A stretch of 32,993 bases of DNA from contig JACNKC010000084.1 in the NCBI GenBank assembly GCA_014382245.1, positions 1 to 32,993 on the forward strand. The letters are read 5' to 3'. Positions 23,133-30,651 of the stretch are shown in pieces. Each line of letters starts with the position of its first letter. Position 1 is the first letter of the stretch. Below the pieces are notes generated by a model. The model did not search any database and was not told where the DNA came from. It saw only the letters and a list, made by a program, of their open reading frames with translations. Source of the DNA: Pseudomonadota bacterium (lineage in GTDB: Bacteria > Desulfobacterota > Binatia > UBA1149). The translations under genes were made by a program, and so were the position numbers.

Positions 23133-24216
23133 GCTGGGACGCTCGACCGACAGAACAAGGCCTTTCCGCATAGCGGTCTACCTTTCAGGGCATGGCTATG
23201 GTCACACCGTCCGCAGTGGACAGATCCTTGAGCGCCTGTCGGAATTGATACCGGTTGAGCTCGAGCTGGTAACGGCTGCACCACGACAACTCTGGCCGAA
23301 AGCCCTCGGCCCGGTCAGCAACTGGCGCAGTGATCCCTGCGACGTGGGCGTGCTGCAGGCCAGTGAAATGCAGGTCGACCGTAAATCGACTATCGCTTCC
23401 CTGGCCGATTGGTACGGAGACTACCGGGACAAGGTGTCTGCCGAAGCCGATCTTCTTGGAGCAACTGTCGATCTTGTCTACGGCGATGTCCCTCCGCTGG
23501 CTTTTTCTGCTGCCGCAGTTGCTGCTTTGCCGTCGGTGGCGGTAGCAAATTTTTCCTGGGATTGGATCTACCGGGAGATGGGCCTGGAGGTCTACGCTGA
23601 GATTGCCGCGGAGGCTTATTCTCACTGCAAGCTCCTGTTGGAGCTTGATCCCGCCGCGCCCATGCCGGCTTTTTCCGTGAAGCAACAGCCCGGCCTGCTC
23701 GGCTGTCGAAGTGAGCTCGACAGGGCGGGCCTCGCCTCGATGCTCGGCGTTGACGAGAACTGCACGCTGGTGCTGGTGAGCTTGAGGGACGGAATTGAAA
23801 ACAAGGTTGGGTTGCCGCCTGCCACCGATGGCGTGGTCTATCTTGCCAGCTATCAACTGGTCGAGCGCCATGATTTCTCGTTGATTCCTCCCTCGCTGGC
23901 CCACCGGGACGTGATCTCAGCTTGTGACGTTGTAGTCACCAAGCCCGGTTGCGGCATTATTGGAGACTGCTTCGCCAACTCCACTCGAATGCTTTACGCG
24001 GTTCCCAGCGGATTTCCTGAGCACCGCGTTCTGTCTGACTGGCTGCAGGCTCGTCCGGGTAGCCTTGAGATAGATCCGGTTATGCTTGCCGACGGCACCT
24101 GGGGCGACCAGTTGCAGGAGTTGTTGGCGCAGTCCGCTCCAGCGGTCTTGCGAGCGGATGCCGATCGGAACGCTGCGCAGGCCATAAAAGCGTTGTTGGA
24201 GACGGGCAGGGGCTGA
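23086..24216 (+). CDS. GT-B-like protein related to the L-arabinokinase N-terminal domain
   Basis: 376 residues from GTG 23086. After a non-conserved lead comes RIAVYLSGHGYGHTVRSGQI (29-48), the hallmark of MurG-like GT-B folds and of the N-terminal domain of plant L-arabinokinase-type proteins. The C-terminal half has VVTKPGCGIIGDCFANSTRM near 284-303, the usual nucleotide-sugar end of the fold. No membrane segment. Probably a cytosolic sugar-nucleotide-using enzyme; donor and acceptor unknown. The start is odd: GTG 23086 is the only canonical in-frame start and lies 47 bases inside iscA without a good ribosome site; CTG 23122 or 23134 or ATA 23170 are non-canonical alternatives closer to the conserved part. 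Confidence 0.75.
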   Translation: MPPRPAAAERRSLFPELGRSTDRTRPFRIAVYLSGHGYGHTVRSGQILERLSELIPVELELVTAAPRQLWPKALGPVSNWRSDPCDVGVLQASEMQVDRKSTIASLADWYGDYRDKVSAEADLLGATVDLVYGDVPPLAFSAAAVAALPSVAVANFSWDWIYREMGLEVYAEIAAEAYSHCKLLLELDPAAPMPAFSVKQQPGLLGCRSELDRAGLASMLGVDENCTLVLVSLRDGIENKVGLPPATDGVVYLASYQLVERHDFSLIPPSLAHRDVISACDVVVTKPGCGIIGDCFANSTRMLYAVPSGFPEHRVLSDWLQARPGSLEIDPVMLADGTWGDQLQELLAQSAPAVLRADADRNAAQAIKALLETGRG

Positions 24217-24243
24217 CCCGCGGGCCCCCTCCTTTCGCGGTCA
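24214..24243. terminator. Hairpin between convergent genes, likely bidirectional terminator
   Basis: TGACCCGCG (24214-24222) pairs with CGCGGTCA (24236-24243), with one bulged C and a GC-rich 13-base loop. The outer bases of both arms are stop codons, of the GT-B-like gene and of lon. No clear T-run. Confidence 0.4.
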
Positions 24244-26739
24244 GTTGTTCCAGGGGTAAGGGCTGGGCTCGCCCTGCAGGCCGGTCGCGCTGCTGGCCGG
24301 CTGCCGGTCGGGAAGGGTAAGCGCCAATACCTCGGTCAGGCTTCCAACATAGGAGAACCTGAGGTCATTGCGCAGCTCCGGCTCGATCTCCAGTACGTCG
24401 ACCCTGTTGCGCTCAGGCACCATGAGGGATGTTATTCCCACCCTGCGCGCGGCAAGTACTTTTTCTTTGATTCCACCCACCGGCAGCACCGCGCCCCGCA
24501 AGGTGATTTCACCGGTCATTGCCAGCCCGCTGGGCAGCGGCCGGTCGAGCATCGCGGAGGCCATCGCCGAAAGAATGGTAACCCCAGCGGACGGGCCGTC
24601 CTTTGGTATCGCTCCGGAGGGCACGTGCAGGTGCAGGTCTGTGTGTTCGAAGAAGTCGGGGTCGAGGCCGAGCACCGTCGCATTGGCCCTGAGAAAACTG
24701 AGCGCGGCTTGAGCCGACTCTTTCATGACGTCGCCGAGCTGGCCGGTAAGCAGCAGGCCCTTTTTGCCGGCCATGCGGCTGACTTCGACAAAGAGTATCT
24801 CGCCACCGTTGGGTGTCCACGCCAATCCAGTTGCGACCCCGGGGGGTTGCAACTGGCCGGCGTCCTCTTTCGAAAAACGTGGCGGGCCGAGATGGTGGGC
24901 AACTGCATCTCGATTAACAGCGAAGTCGTTTTGCCCGCCGTTGCTATCGTTACTCCCGTTTCGATTCTCACTCACCGTGCGGGCAATCTTACGGCACACG
25001 GAGCCGATCTCCCTGTCGAGATTCCTGAGGCCAGCTTCGTTGGTGTAGTCGCGTACGAGTGCAAGCAGGGCCTCCTCTTCGAACTCGACTCCCATGTCCG
25101 CCAGGCCGTTTTCTTCTATCTGTCGCGGCAGCAGGTGCCGTCTGCCGATCTGCATTTTCTCTTCCTCGCTGTAACCAGGAAGCTCGAGCACTTCCATTCG
25201 GTCGCGCAGTGCCGGGGGAATGGGGTCGAGGTAGTTCGCGGTAGTGAGAAACAAGACCCGCGAGAGATCTACTGGTACGTCGAGATAGTGATCGCGGAAG
25301 GTAGAGTTCTGTTCGGGGTCGAGTACTTCGAGCAGGGCGGATGAGGGGTCTCCCCGTACGTCGCTGCCGAGCTTGTCTACTTCGTCGAGCATGAACACCG
25401 GGTTCATCGATCCTGCTAGTTTGAGGGCCTGCAATATGCGGCCCGGCATCGAGCCTACGTAGGTGCGGCGGTGGCCTCGGATTTCGGCTTCATCGCGCAC
25501 CCCGCCCAGCGAAATACGCTGAAAGTTTCTTCCCATGGCCCGCGCAACAGAGCGGCCGAGCGAGGTTTTACCAACCCCGGGCGGGCCCACGAGGCAGAGT
25601 ATCGGTCCCCTGGAGTCGCTGCGCAGTTGCCGCACTGCAAGGAATTCGAGAATTCGGTCCTTTACCTTATCGAGCCCGAAATGGTCATGATCAAGGACCT
25701 CGGCAGCGTGGCGCGTGTCGAGATTGTCAGTGGTGGTCCTGGACCAGGGGATATCGGCCAGCCACTCAACGTAGCTTCTGACCACCGTGTGTTCGGCCGA
25801 TTCGGGAGGTATGATCGCCAGCCGTTCCAGTTCGCTGTCGGCTATTTTTCTTACGTCGTCAGGTGGAGCGGACTCGTCCAGGCGCTCGGCGATGGCGGCA
25901 GTCTCACCGCCCTTGCCGTCTGCGTCGCCCAGCTCCTTCTGTATCGCCTTGAGTTGCTGGCGAAGGTAGAACTCTTTCTGGTTGCGGTGCATCTCGGATT
26001 GCACCTGTCCCTGTATGTGTTGGCCGAGTTCGAGAAGTTCGACCTCGCGGTCGAGTATTGCCAGCAGGCGCTTGAGCCGCACCCCTACCTCCAGTGTTTC
26101 CAGCAGCGCTTGCTTCTCTTCGAGCGGCAGGTTGACGTTTGCTGCCACGAGGTCCGCAACCTTTCCGGCCGAGCGCACGTTGATGGCAACCACCTGTAGT
26201 TCGTCAGCGAGGTAAGGGGTCAGCTCCACCAGCCGCGAGAAGGCTTCGACCACGCGGGCCCGGGTTGCGTTGGTTTCCTGGTCGCTGTCGTCGAGATCGT
26301 CGAGCAACTCGACCTTCGCCTTGAGATACGGCTGGTCCTGGGTTGTCTCACCGAGATTTACCCGCCGCAACCCCTGCACGAGTATACGTATGCTGCCATC
26401 CGGGTACTTGAGCATCTTGAGTATGCGCGCAGCGCAGCCCCTGGGGTAAAGGTCTTCGGCCCGCGATTCTTCTGTCTCTGCAACGCGCTGGGCATGCAGC
26501 GAGAGTACCCGGTCGCCGAGCAGGGTTTCCTCGATCAGGGCCAGTGAGGATTCGCGCGAAATCAGAAGCGGGAGAATAGCAGAGGGGAACACCGAAATGC
26601 CGCGCAGCGGCAGCACCGGTAGAATCGTGCCGACTTCGACTTCTTCGACCTCTTCTTCAAAGCCAAACCAGTGGGCCGAGCCTTCTGCTCCTGGGACACG
26701 GTTAAGCGCGTCGTCGGGATTTGTTCCGCCGTCTTCCAT
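24241..26739 (-). CDS. lon: ATP-dependent protease Lon
   Basis: 832 residues. N-terminal substrate-binding domain beginning at LPVLPLRGISVFPSAILPL, coiled-coil with QSEMHRNQKEFYLRQQLKAI, AAA+ module with Walker A GPPGVGKT (385-392), Walker B FMLDEVDKLG (449-458) and RRTYVGSMPGRI, then the protease domain with PKDGPSAGVT (Ser717) and GGIKEKVLAARR (Lys760), the Ser-Lys dyad with the usual 43-residue spacing. A low-complexity Asn/Ser/Gly insert lies at about 592-605. I choose ATG 26739 because GAGG precedes it by 5 bases and the family starts shortly after; the frame is open to 26925, but that would overlap the divergent membrane gene. Degrades misfolded and short-lived proteins in the cytosol. 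Confidence 0.97.
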   Translation of the reverse strand: MEDGGTNPDDALNRVPGAEGSAHWFGFEEEVEEVEVGTILPVLPLRGISVFPSAILPLLISRESSLALIEETLLGDRVLSLHAQRVAETEESRAEDLYPRGCAARILKMLKYPDGSIRILVQGLRRVNLGETTQDQPYLKAKVELLDDLDDSDQETNATRARVVEAFSRLVELTPYLADELQVVAINVRSAGKVADLVAANVNLPLEEKQALLETLEVGVRLKRLLAILDREVELLELGQHIQGQVQSEMHRNQKEFYLRQQLKAIQKELGDADGKGGETAAIAERLDESAPPDDVRKIADSELERLAIIPPESAEHTVVRSYVEWLADIPWSRTTTDNLDTRHAAEVLDHDHFGLDKVKDRILEFLAVRQLRSDSRGPILCLVGPPGVGKTSLGRSVARAMGRNFQRISLGGVRDEAEIRGHRRTYVGSMPGRILQALKLAGSMNPVFMLDEVDKLGSDVRGDPSSALLEVLDPEQNSTFRDHYLDVPVDLSRVLFLTTANYLDPIPPALRDRMEVLELPGYSEEEKMQIGRRHLLPRQIEENGLADMGVEFEEEALLALVRDYTNEAGLRNLDREIGSVCRKIARTVSENRNGSNDSNGGQNDFAVNRDAVAHHLGPPRFSKEDAGQLQPPGVATGLAWTPNGGEILFVEVSRMAGKKGLLLTGQLGDVMKESAQAALSFLRANATVLGLDPDFFEHTDLHLHVPSGAIPKDGPSAGVTILSAMASAMLDRPLPSGLAMTGEITLRGAVLPVGGIKEKVLAARRVGITSLMVPERNRVDVLEIEPELRNDLRFSYVGSLTEVLALTLPDRQPASSATGLQGEPSPYPWNN

Positions 26740-26765
26740 CACCACCTCACAACCACCAAGCAACG

Positions 26766-26771
26766 ATAGTA
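26766..26771 (-). promoter_or_regulatory. Possible -10 element for lon
   Basis: TACTAT on the minus strand, about 27 bases before ATG 26739, would give a ~20-base leader containing GAGG. The sequence 17 bases further upstream (GTGTAG) is a poor -35. No convincing heat-shock (sigma32) pair or CIRCE repeat was seen. Confidence 0.25.
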
Positions 26772-26887
26772 CACCCCCGGGGCATCGACTACACGTCTTC
26801 AGTGTGCAAATGTCGCCACGGTTAACTTTGCGCTGGGTAGCGACCGGCCGCGTTTCCCCGAGATGAACATGCAAACCAGGGTGCAGG

Positions 26888-27343
26888 ATGAAAAAGGCAA
26901 GACTCGATAGCATCGCAATGGCCATGTTCCGCGGGGGACTGGTGCTCTGGATTGGCGGCGCATGGTTGTTTTCAGCTGTGGTGCTTCCGGGCCTGTTTGC
27001 GGGGCTGGAACGCTCGTTGGCTGGGGACGTGGCGGCGCTGTTGTTTCCCGCTTACTACCGTCTCGGGCTGGGAGCGGGCGCCGCGGCAGTGCTGGGAGCC
27101 GCGTGGATGGCCCGCGGCGATCGTCCCTGGGGGATTGTCGTTGCGGTGTTGATGATAATGTTGGCCTGCCAGGGCTGGGCCGTGCTCGTGTTGCAACCGC
27201 ACATGGCGGAGCTCAGGGGGCTGGAGTCCGCTCGCGCCGAGTTCATGAAACTGCACGGTTGGTCGATGGCGCTCAACTCCGTTGTTCTCCTCGCTGGTAG
27301 TGGGCTGGTGCTTTTTGGAGGACGATTTTTTGGCCGCAGCTGA
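26888..27343 (+). CDS. DUF4149-like four-helix membrane protein
   Basis: 151 residues with four predicted membrane helices (about 16-36, 55-73, 80-103 and 125-145). The pattern resembles the DUF4149/TMEM205-like family: a Gly/Trp-rich first helix (LVLWIGGAWLFSAVVLPGLF), FPAYYRLGLGAG after it, and a Met/His loop near 108-122 (ARAEFMKLHGWSM) before the last helix. Function is unknown for bacterial members. Start ATG 26888 follows CAGGGTG; internal ATG 26921 would also include the first helix. The end overlaps the start of the HAD hydrolase by 14 bases. It diverges from lon across 148 bases. Confidence 0.8.
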   Translation: MKKARLDSIAMAMFRGGLVLWIGGAWLFSAVVLPGLFAGLERSLAGDVAALLFPAYYRLGLGAGAAAVLGAAWMARGDRPWGIVVAVLMIMLACQGWAVLVLQPHMAELRGLESARAEFMKLHGWSMALNSVVLLAGSGLVLFGGRFFGRS

Positions 27344-28082
27344 AGCGCTTCCGCGTGCCCTCTTGCTGGATCTGTTCGGCACGTTGGTGGATTTCGATCT
27401 CGAGGCCTTACCAAAAGAGGAGATCAAGGGGCGCAGGGTGATCTCCACCGTGAAGGATCTGTCCGGGCTGCTTGCTGATTTCTCTCTCGCGCCAAGCGCA
27501 GAACGATTTCACGAGTCTATAATGGAAGCCTCCCACGAAATTCGAAAAAGGGTGGAAGAAGACCACCGCGAAGTTTCTTCCCAGGAACGCTTCAGCCGCG
27601 CGTTGGAGTTGGCGGGTATGCCCGGTGACAGGGAGGCGCTGGCTGGTGAGCTGAGTTGCAGGCACATGAAGACCATAGCCTCTGTCGTGAGCTGTCCGGC
27701 TGCGCGACTGGCCGCCCTGCGAAGGCTCGCTGATAAATACCCATTGGCCCTTGTCTCCAATTTTGACCAGCAGGAGACCGCCCGCGAGATACTCGAACGC
27801 GAGGGCCTCAGCATGCTTTTCGCCGTTAGTGTAATTTCGGATGACCTTGGCTGGCGTAAGCCGGCTCCCGAAATATTCAGGCACGCGGCCAGCGAGCTTG
27901 GCGTTGCCGACAGTCATTGCCTGCACGTTGGAGATTCGCTGAGGGCTGACATCGAGGGTGCAGTGGCTTGCGGTATGAAAGCCGTTTGGATAGGGGACCT
28001 CAGCGGTCGCGGACTGGCTGCGGGTGCCGAGGGCGAGTTAGCCGACGTATCAGATCTCGGTGAATGGCTGGGGCTGGAATGA
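27330..28082 (+). CDS. HAD-superfamily hydrolase
   Basis: 250 residues from TTG 27330, chosen because GGAGG (27317-27321) lies 8 bases upstream and the family core begins right after. Motif I DLFGTL has nucleophile Asp14, but the usual second Asp (two residues on) is Phe16. A helical cap follows (about 35-120), then motif II Ser in LALVSNFDQ, motif III Lys in WRKPAPEIF, and motif IV HVGDSLRADIEGA. Subfamily IA layout. Loss of the Asp+2 acid/base is seen in haloacid dehalogenases and some other HAD members, so it may be a dehalogenase-like enzyme or one with altered chemistry rather than an ordinary phosphatase. Substrate unknown. Confidence 0.88.
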   Translation: MAAAEALPRALLLDLFGTLVDFDLEALPKEEIKGRRVISTVKDLSGLLADFSLAPSAERFHESIMEASHEIRKRVEEDHREVSSQERFSRALELAGMPGDREALAGELSCRHMKTIASVVSCPAARLAALRRLADKYPLALVSNFDQQETAREILEREGLSMLFAVSVISDDLGWRKPAPEIFRHAASELGVADSHCLHVGDSLRADIEGAVACGMKAVWIGDLSGRGLAAGAEGELADVSDLGEWLGLE

Positions 28083-28087
28083 GTCCG

Positions 28088-28915
28088 TCAGTCGGCCGAG
28101 CGGCGAACAGTCGTAACGAAGCCTGTGTGGCCAATCATGCGCTGGTCGGGCCTTACGCTACCGTCTTCGACGTGCCAACTGCGCTCGAGCACCTCGCGGG
28201 TAACGGCATAGAAAAACGAAGGATGTTTCTCGAGGCCTTCGTGCAGGCTTGCGACCTGCATGACGGTGGGTAGAAAAAACCCAGCCAGGCCACCGGGTCT
28301 GAGCGCCCCGGCAATCGAGTCGAGGCAGCGTACTGGATCCGGCAGGTCGATGACGGCCCTGTCGAAGTCGCTTTCGTCGAGACCGAGGGCCGCGTCTCGC
28401 ACTGTTATGGTCCAGTTAGCTGAGGATCCCGCGTGGCGCTCAACGTTACTGCGAGCGCTGGCAGCAAAATCTTCTCGTATTTCGTAGCTCGACAGGCGCC
28501 CCTGTTCGCCCAACGCCCCCAGCAGTGCGATGGTAAGCATGCCGTTGCCTATGCCGATTTCCAGCGCAGAAAGGCCGGCCCTGATATCGGTGTGAACGAG
28601 TATCTGGCCGAGATCTTTAGCGAAAACGGGTTCAGCTGTCCTCGGAAGAGCCGGCACCAGCTCGGCGATGGTGGGTCGGAAGACGCGAAAAGCCGCCGCG
28701 GGTCCTTCTCCGGCTACGCAGCCCTCGGCTGACCCGATGATTTCGTCGGCCCTGAATATGGTGCCGCGAATTGTCATACGATGCCCGGCACGCAACTGCT
28801 TGAAGTAGCTTCTGCCCTTGGCGTCGACGAGTATTACTCGGTCTCCGTCGTTGAGCGTTGATTTTGCTACGGCTGGAGGGCAGGGGGAGCGAGGGGATGT
28901 GTTCTGCAAAGCCAT
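28088..28915 (-). CDS. trmI: tRNA (adenine58-N1)-methyltransferase, TrmI type
   Basis: About 275 residues from ATG 28915. It matches the layout of actinobacterial/archaeal TrmI: N-terminal beta domain with DGDRVILVDAKGRSY, then GTIFRADEIIG, then FRVFRPTIAELVPALPRTA, FAKDLGQIL, SAM motif I ALEIGIGNGMLTIALL, SSYEIREDFAASARSNVE, the DRAVIDLPDP motif and, at the end, RPDQRMIGHTGFVTTVRR. It methylates A58 of the tRNA T-loop in studied members. The frame is open to ATG 28975, which adds 20 Arg/Pro-rich residues with no family likeness; neither start has a clear ribosome site. Convergent with the HAD gene (5-base gap). Confidence 0.88.
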   Translation of the reverse strand: MALQNTSPRSPCPPAVAKSTLNDGDRVILVDAKGRSYFKQLRAGHRMTIRGTIFRADEIIGSAEGCVAGEGPAAAFRVFRPTIAELVPALPRTAEPVFAKDLGQILVHTDIRAGLSALEIGIGNGMLTIALLGALGEQGRLSSYEIREDFAASARSNVERHAGSSANWTITVRDAALGLDESDFDRAVIDLPDPVRCLDSIAGALRPGGLAGFFLPTVMQVASLHEGLEKHPSFFYAVTREVLERSWHVEDGSVRPDQRMIGHTGFVTTVRRSAD

Positions 28916-28980
28916 TTGTGGGGCGCGTCCCGCCGGGGCGCTGCGCCGGCGACCCTGCTGGATTCGACAGAGCATTGCAA

Positions 28981-29009
28981 TCGCGGGGCGGAGCTTGCAC
29001 TCCGCCCGC
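28981..29009. repeat. Strong GC-rich hairpin in the trmI / zinc-ribbon intergenic region
   Basis: CGCGGGGCGGAG (28981-28992) pairs with CTCCGCCCGCG (28999-29009) around a 6-base loop, about 11 base pairs with one bulged G. It sits in the trmI leader and within the candidate -35 region of the plus-strand gene. Too far from any upstream stop to be an ordinary terminator; possibly regulatory. Confidence 0.5.
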
Positions 29010-29022
29010 GGTCGCCGTAGTA
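28994..29022 (+). promoter_or_regulatory. Candidate promoter for the zinc-ribbon gene pair
   Basis: TTGCAC (28994-28999), 17 bases, TAGTAT (29017-29022). The overlapping minus-strand hexamer TATACT (29018-29023) could serve trmI. The plus-strand leader would be about 75 bases and contains a small hairpin, ATCCGG (29047-29052) with CCGGAT (29066-29071). Confidence 0.4.
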
Positions 29023-29104
29023 TAACTGCCCGCCCGGGTAGCTTGCATCCGGAACAGCGCGTTTACCGGATACTCCACCGGAACCCCAACAGGAATACAA
29101 AACT

Positions 29105-29272
29105 ATGGCCGAACAAAAAGCCAAGACCGCGCTTAAAACTGGAACTGGTTCGGCGCCTGAATGTCCCGAGTGCAATACCGACCTGAAAGTAGTGCGCTTC
29201 GCCGGGGCCGGAGAGAAAGGCCTTTTCTGGCACTGCGGAAAATGCAGCTACAAGCAGCGTACCGGTCAGTAG
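29105..29272 (+). CDS. Small zinc-ribbon protein
   Basis: 55 residues. A basic/polar N-terminus of about 18 residues is followed by Cys20-Pro-Glu-Cys23 and, 21 residues on, Cys44-Gly-Lys-Cys47, the two knuckles of a treble-clef or zinc-ribbon fold, with WHCGKCSYKQR at the end. CAGGA lies about 10 bases before ATG 29105. It ends six bases before the next gene, which also carries paired cysteines. Likely binds zinc and perhaps nucleic acid or a protein partner; function unknown. It resembles many short regulatory or accessory zinc-ribbon proteins without matching one I can name. Confidence 0.75.
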   Translation: MAEQKAKTALKTGTGSAPECPECNTDLKVVRFAGAGEKGLFWHCGKCSYKQRTGQ

Positions 29273-29278
29273 CCGATA

Positions 29279-29746
29279 ATGGCAACGACAAAAAGAGGGA
29301 AAAGCGCCGGAAAAAAAGGGGCCGGGTCTACAGACTTCCGCTTGTTTGATGAACCCCTTGGAGCCAAGGCCGTTCCTTCGGACGACGAGTCAGAACTCGA
29401 CGAGGCCGGTCGCGTTAAGATCAAGCGCCAGTACATCGAACTCCTGGGCATACGCCGGGAGAAGCTGGCGGGGCGGATTCTCAACCGCGAACGCTTGACC
29501 AAGGAAGAAGAGGGTATCTACTTCATCTGCGTCGACTGTACTCAGATCTGTCATAACTTTGACGAGGGCCTCGTCGAAGACGAGGACAACAAGAACAACA
29601 GGTGCACCGAGTGTTCCAAGCTCGCCCAGATACCGAGGCGGAAATCGAGCCCCCGCAAGACTCCGGCTCCGAAGACGGCGGCCCGCAAAACTACGGCTGG
29701 CAAAAAAAGCGCGCGTAAGAAGACGCCAACTCGCAAGCGTAGTTGA
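29279..29746 (+). CDS. Cys-motif protein with histone-H1-like basic tail
   Basis: 155 residues in three parts. N-terminal basic/acidic linker (1-45). Central helical region (about 46-80) with VKIKRQYIELLGIRREKLAG. Then a cysteine module ICVDCTQIC (about 83-91) and RCTECSK (about 108-114), separated by an acidic loop of Asp/Glu/Asn, likely a zinc site. The tail (about 118-155) consists almost entirely of Lys, Arg, Thr, Ala and Pro in PRKTPAPKTAARKT-like repeats, as in bacterial H1-like/AlgP-type tails, which bind DNA or RNA. ATG 29279 lies 6 bases after the stop of the small zinc-ribbon gene, so the two are probably co-expressed. I do not recognise a described family. Confidence 0.8.
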   Translation: MATTKRGKSAGKKGAGSTDFRLFDEPLGAKAVPSDDESELDEAGRVKIKRQYIELLGIRREKLAGRILNRERLTKEEEGIYFICVDCTQICHNFDEGLVEDEDNKNNRCTECSKLAQIPRRKSSPRKTPAPKTAARKTTAGKKSARKKTPTRKRS

Positions 29747-29754
29747 TCTGCGGG

Positions 29755-30651
29755 TCAAGCTCTCTTTCTCAGGCTCGCCAGCTCCAGGAGAAAATCCCCC
29801 GGCGCAGCTGCGCGGAAAGACACGGGGGGCGTATCCGCATCGCGGTGTAGCGAGAGGCCGACGGCGTGGAGCAGCTGGCCATTGCGAAATCGCGCCTGCG
29901 GGCCTCCATATTCCGTGTCTCCCAGCAGCGGGAGTCCCAGCGAGTTCAAGTGGGCGCGCACCTGGTGGGGAGCCCCTGTAGTAGATTCTACTAGCAGCAA
30001 CGCCCAGTCGCGGCCGTTTTCCAGGGACCTGACCTGCGACCGGGCCGGCAGGCCGGTTTCCCCCTCTCTGGCTGCGCGAACTTTGCGGCCGGTTCGTACG
30101 AGGGCTTGTTCGACTACCTGCACGGCTTCAAGTTGGCCCATAACCAGGGCGAGGTAGCGCCGCGTGACCAGGTTGCGGGCAAAGCGCTGTCTCAGTTCCC
30201 GGTAGGCGCTTTCGTTTCGTGCGGCCATCAGCAAACCCGACGTAAAACAGTCCAATCGGTGAACGATGCCGCCCTCTTTGTCGCTCCCGCCGACACCCAT
30301 TGTTTCAGGAAACGCGGCGGCGGTGTAGTCAGCGGCACAGGGCCTGTGTAAGCCCCTGTGCGAATGCACGCCGGCGGGCTTGTTCATCACGAGCACCTCG
30401 TCGTTACACCATAGCAGCCGCATGCCTGCAGGCTCGGAGGGCGCTACCTCCTGATTGTTTTGTTCAACCCTGATCTCCGAACCGACGGCGGGCAGACTCG
30501 ATGCTGCTGCCCAGTGGTCATCGACCTGCACGTGGCCCTCCTCTATCAGCTTGCGCGCCCGCCTGCGGCCGCAACCAGTGAAATCGGCAACTATTCTATC
30601 GAGCCTGCGTCCCTGTGAATCGGGACCGACGATGGCCCGGCGGACAATCAT
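29755..30651 (-). CDS. RluA-family RNA pseudouridine synthase
   Basis: 298 residues: N-terminal S4-like RNA-binding domain (about 15-60, RRLDRIVADFTGCGRRRARK), then the RluA catalytic domain with VLVMNKPAGVHSHRG near 86-100, the catalytic Asp134 in HRLDCFTSGLLMAARN, RRYLALVMG, and APHQVRAHLNSLGLPLLGD near the C-terminus. Converts specific uridines of rRNA or tRNA to pseudouridine; which site cannot be told. HRLDCFTSG carries Cys-Phe where Thr or Glu is frequent; the catalytic residues are intact. The start ATG 30651 overlaps the stop of the upstream lipase-like gene by 4 bases. Confidence 0.93.
   Translation of the reverse strand: MIVRRAIVGPDSQGRRLDRIVADFTGCGRRRARKLIEEGHVQVDDHWAAASSLPAVGSEIRVEQNNQEVAPSEPAGMRLLWCNDEVLVMNKPAGVHSHRGLHRPCAADYTAAAFPETMGVGGSDKEGGIVHRLDCFTSGLLMAARNESAYRELRQRFARNLVTRRYLALVMGQLEAVQVVEQALVRTGRKVRAAREGETGLPARSQVRSLENGRDWALLLVESTTGAPHQVRAHLNSLGLPLLGDTEYGGPQARFRNGQLLHAVGLSLHRDADTPPVSFRAAAPGDFLLELASLRKRA

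Noticed and set aside
25471..26199. 242-codon plus-strand open frame opposite lon
   Set aside because: Antisense to the Lon AAA+ and coiled-coil regions; no start signal or family likeness.
26740..26887. Heat-shock promoter (sigma32) or CIRCE element before lon
   Set aside because: A CTGAA and a CCCCGG block can be paired loosely, but match and spacing are too weak; no CIRCE inverted repeat.
29641..29742. Lys/Arg-rich repetitive stretch as a DNA repeat or CRISPR-like array
   Set aside because: It is a coding low-complexity tail without regular spacers or near-identical DNA repeats.
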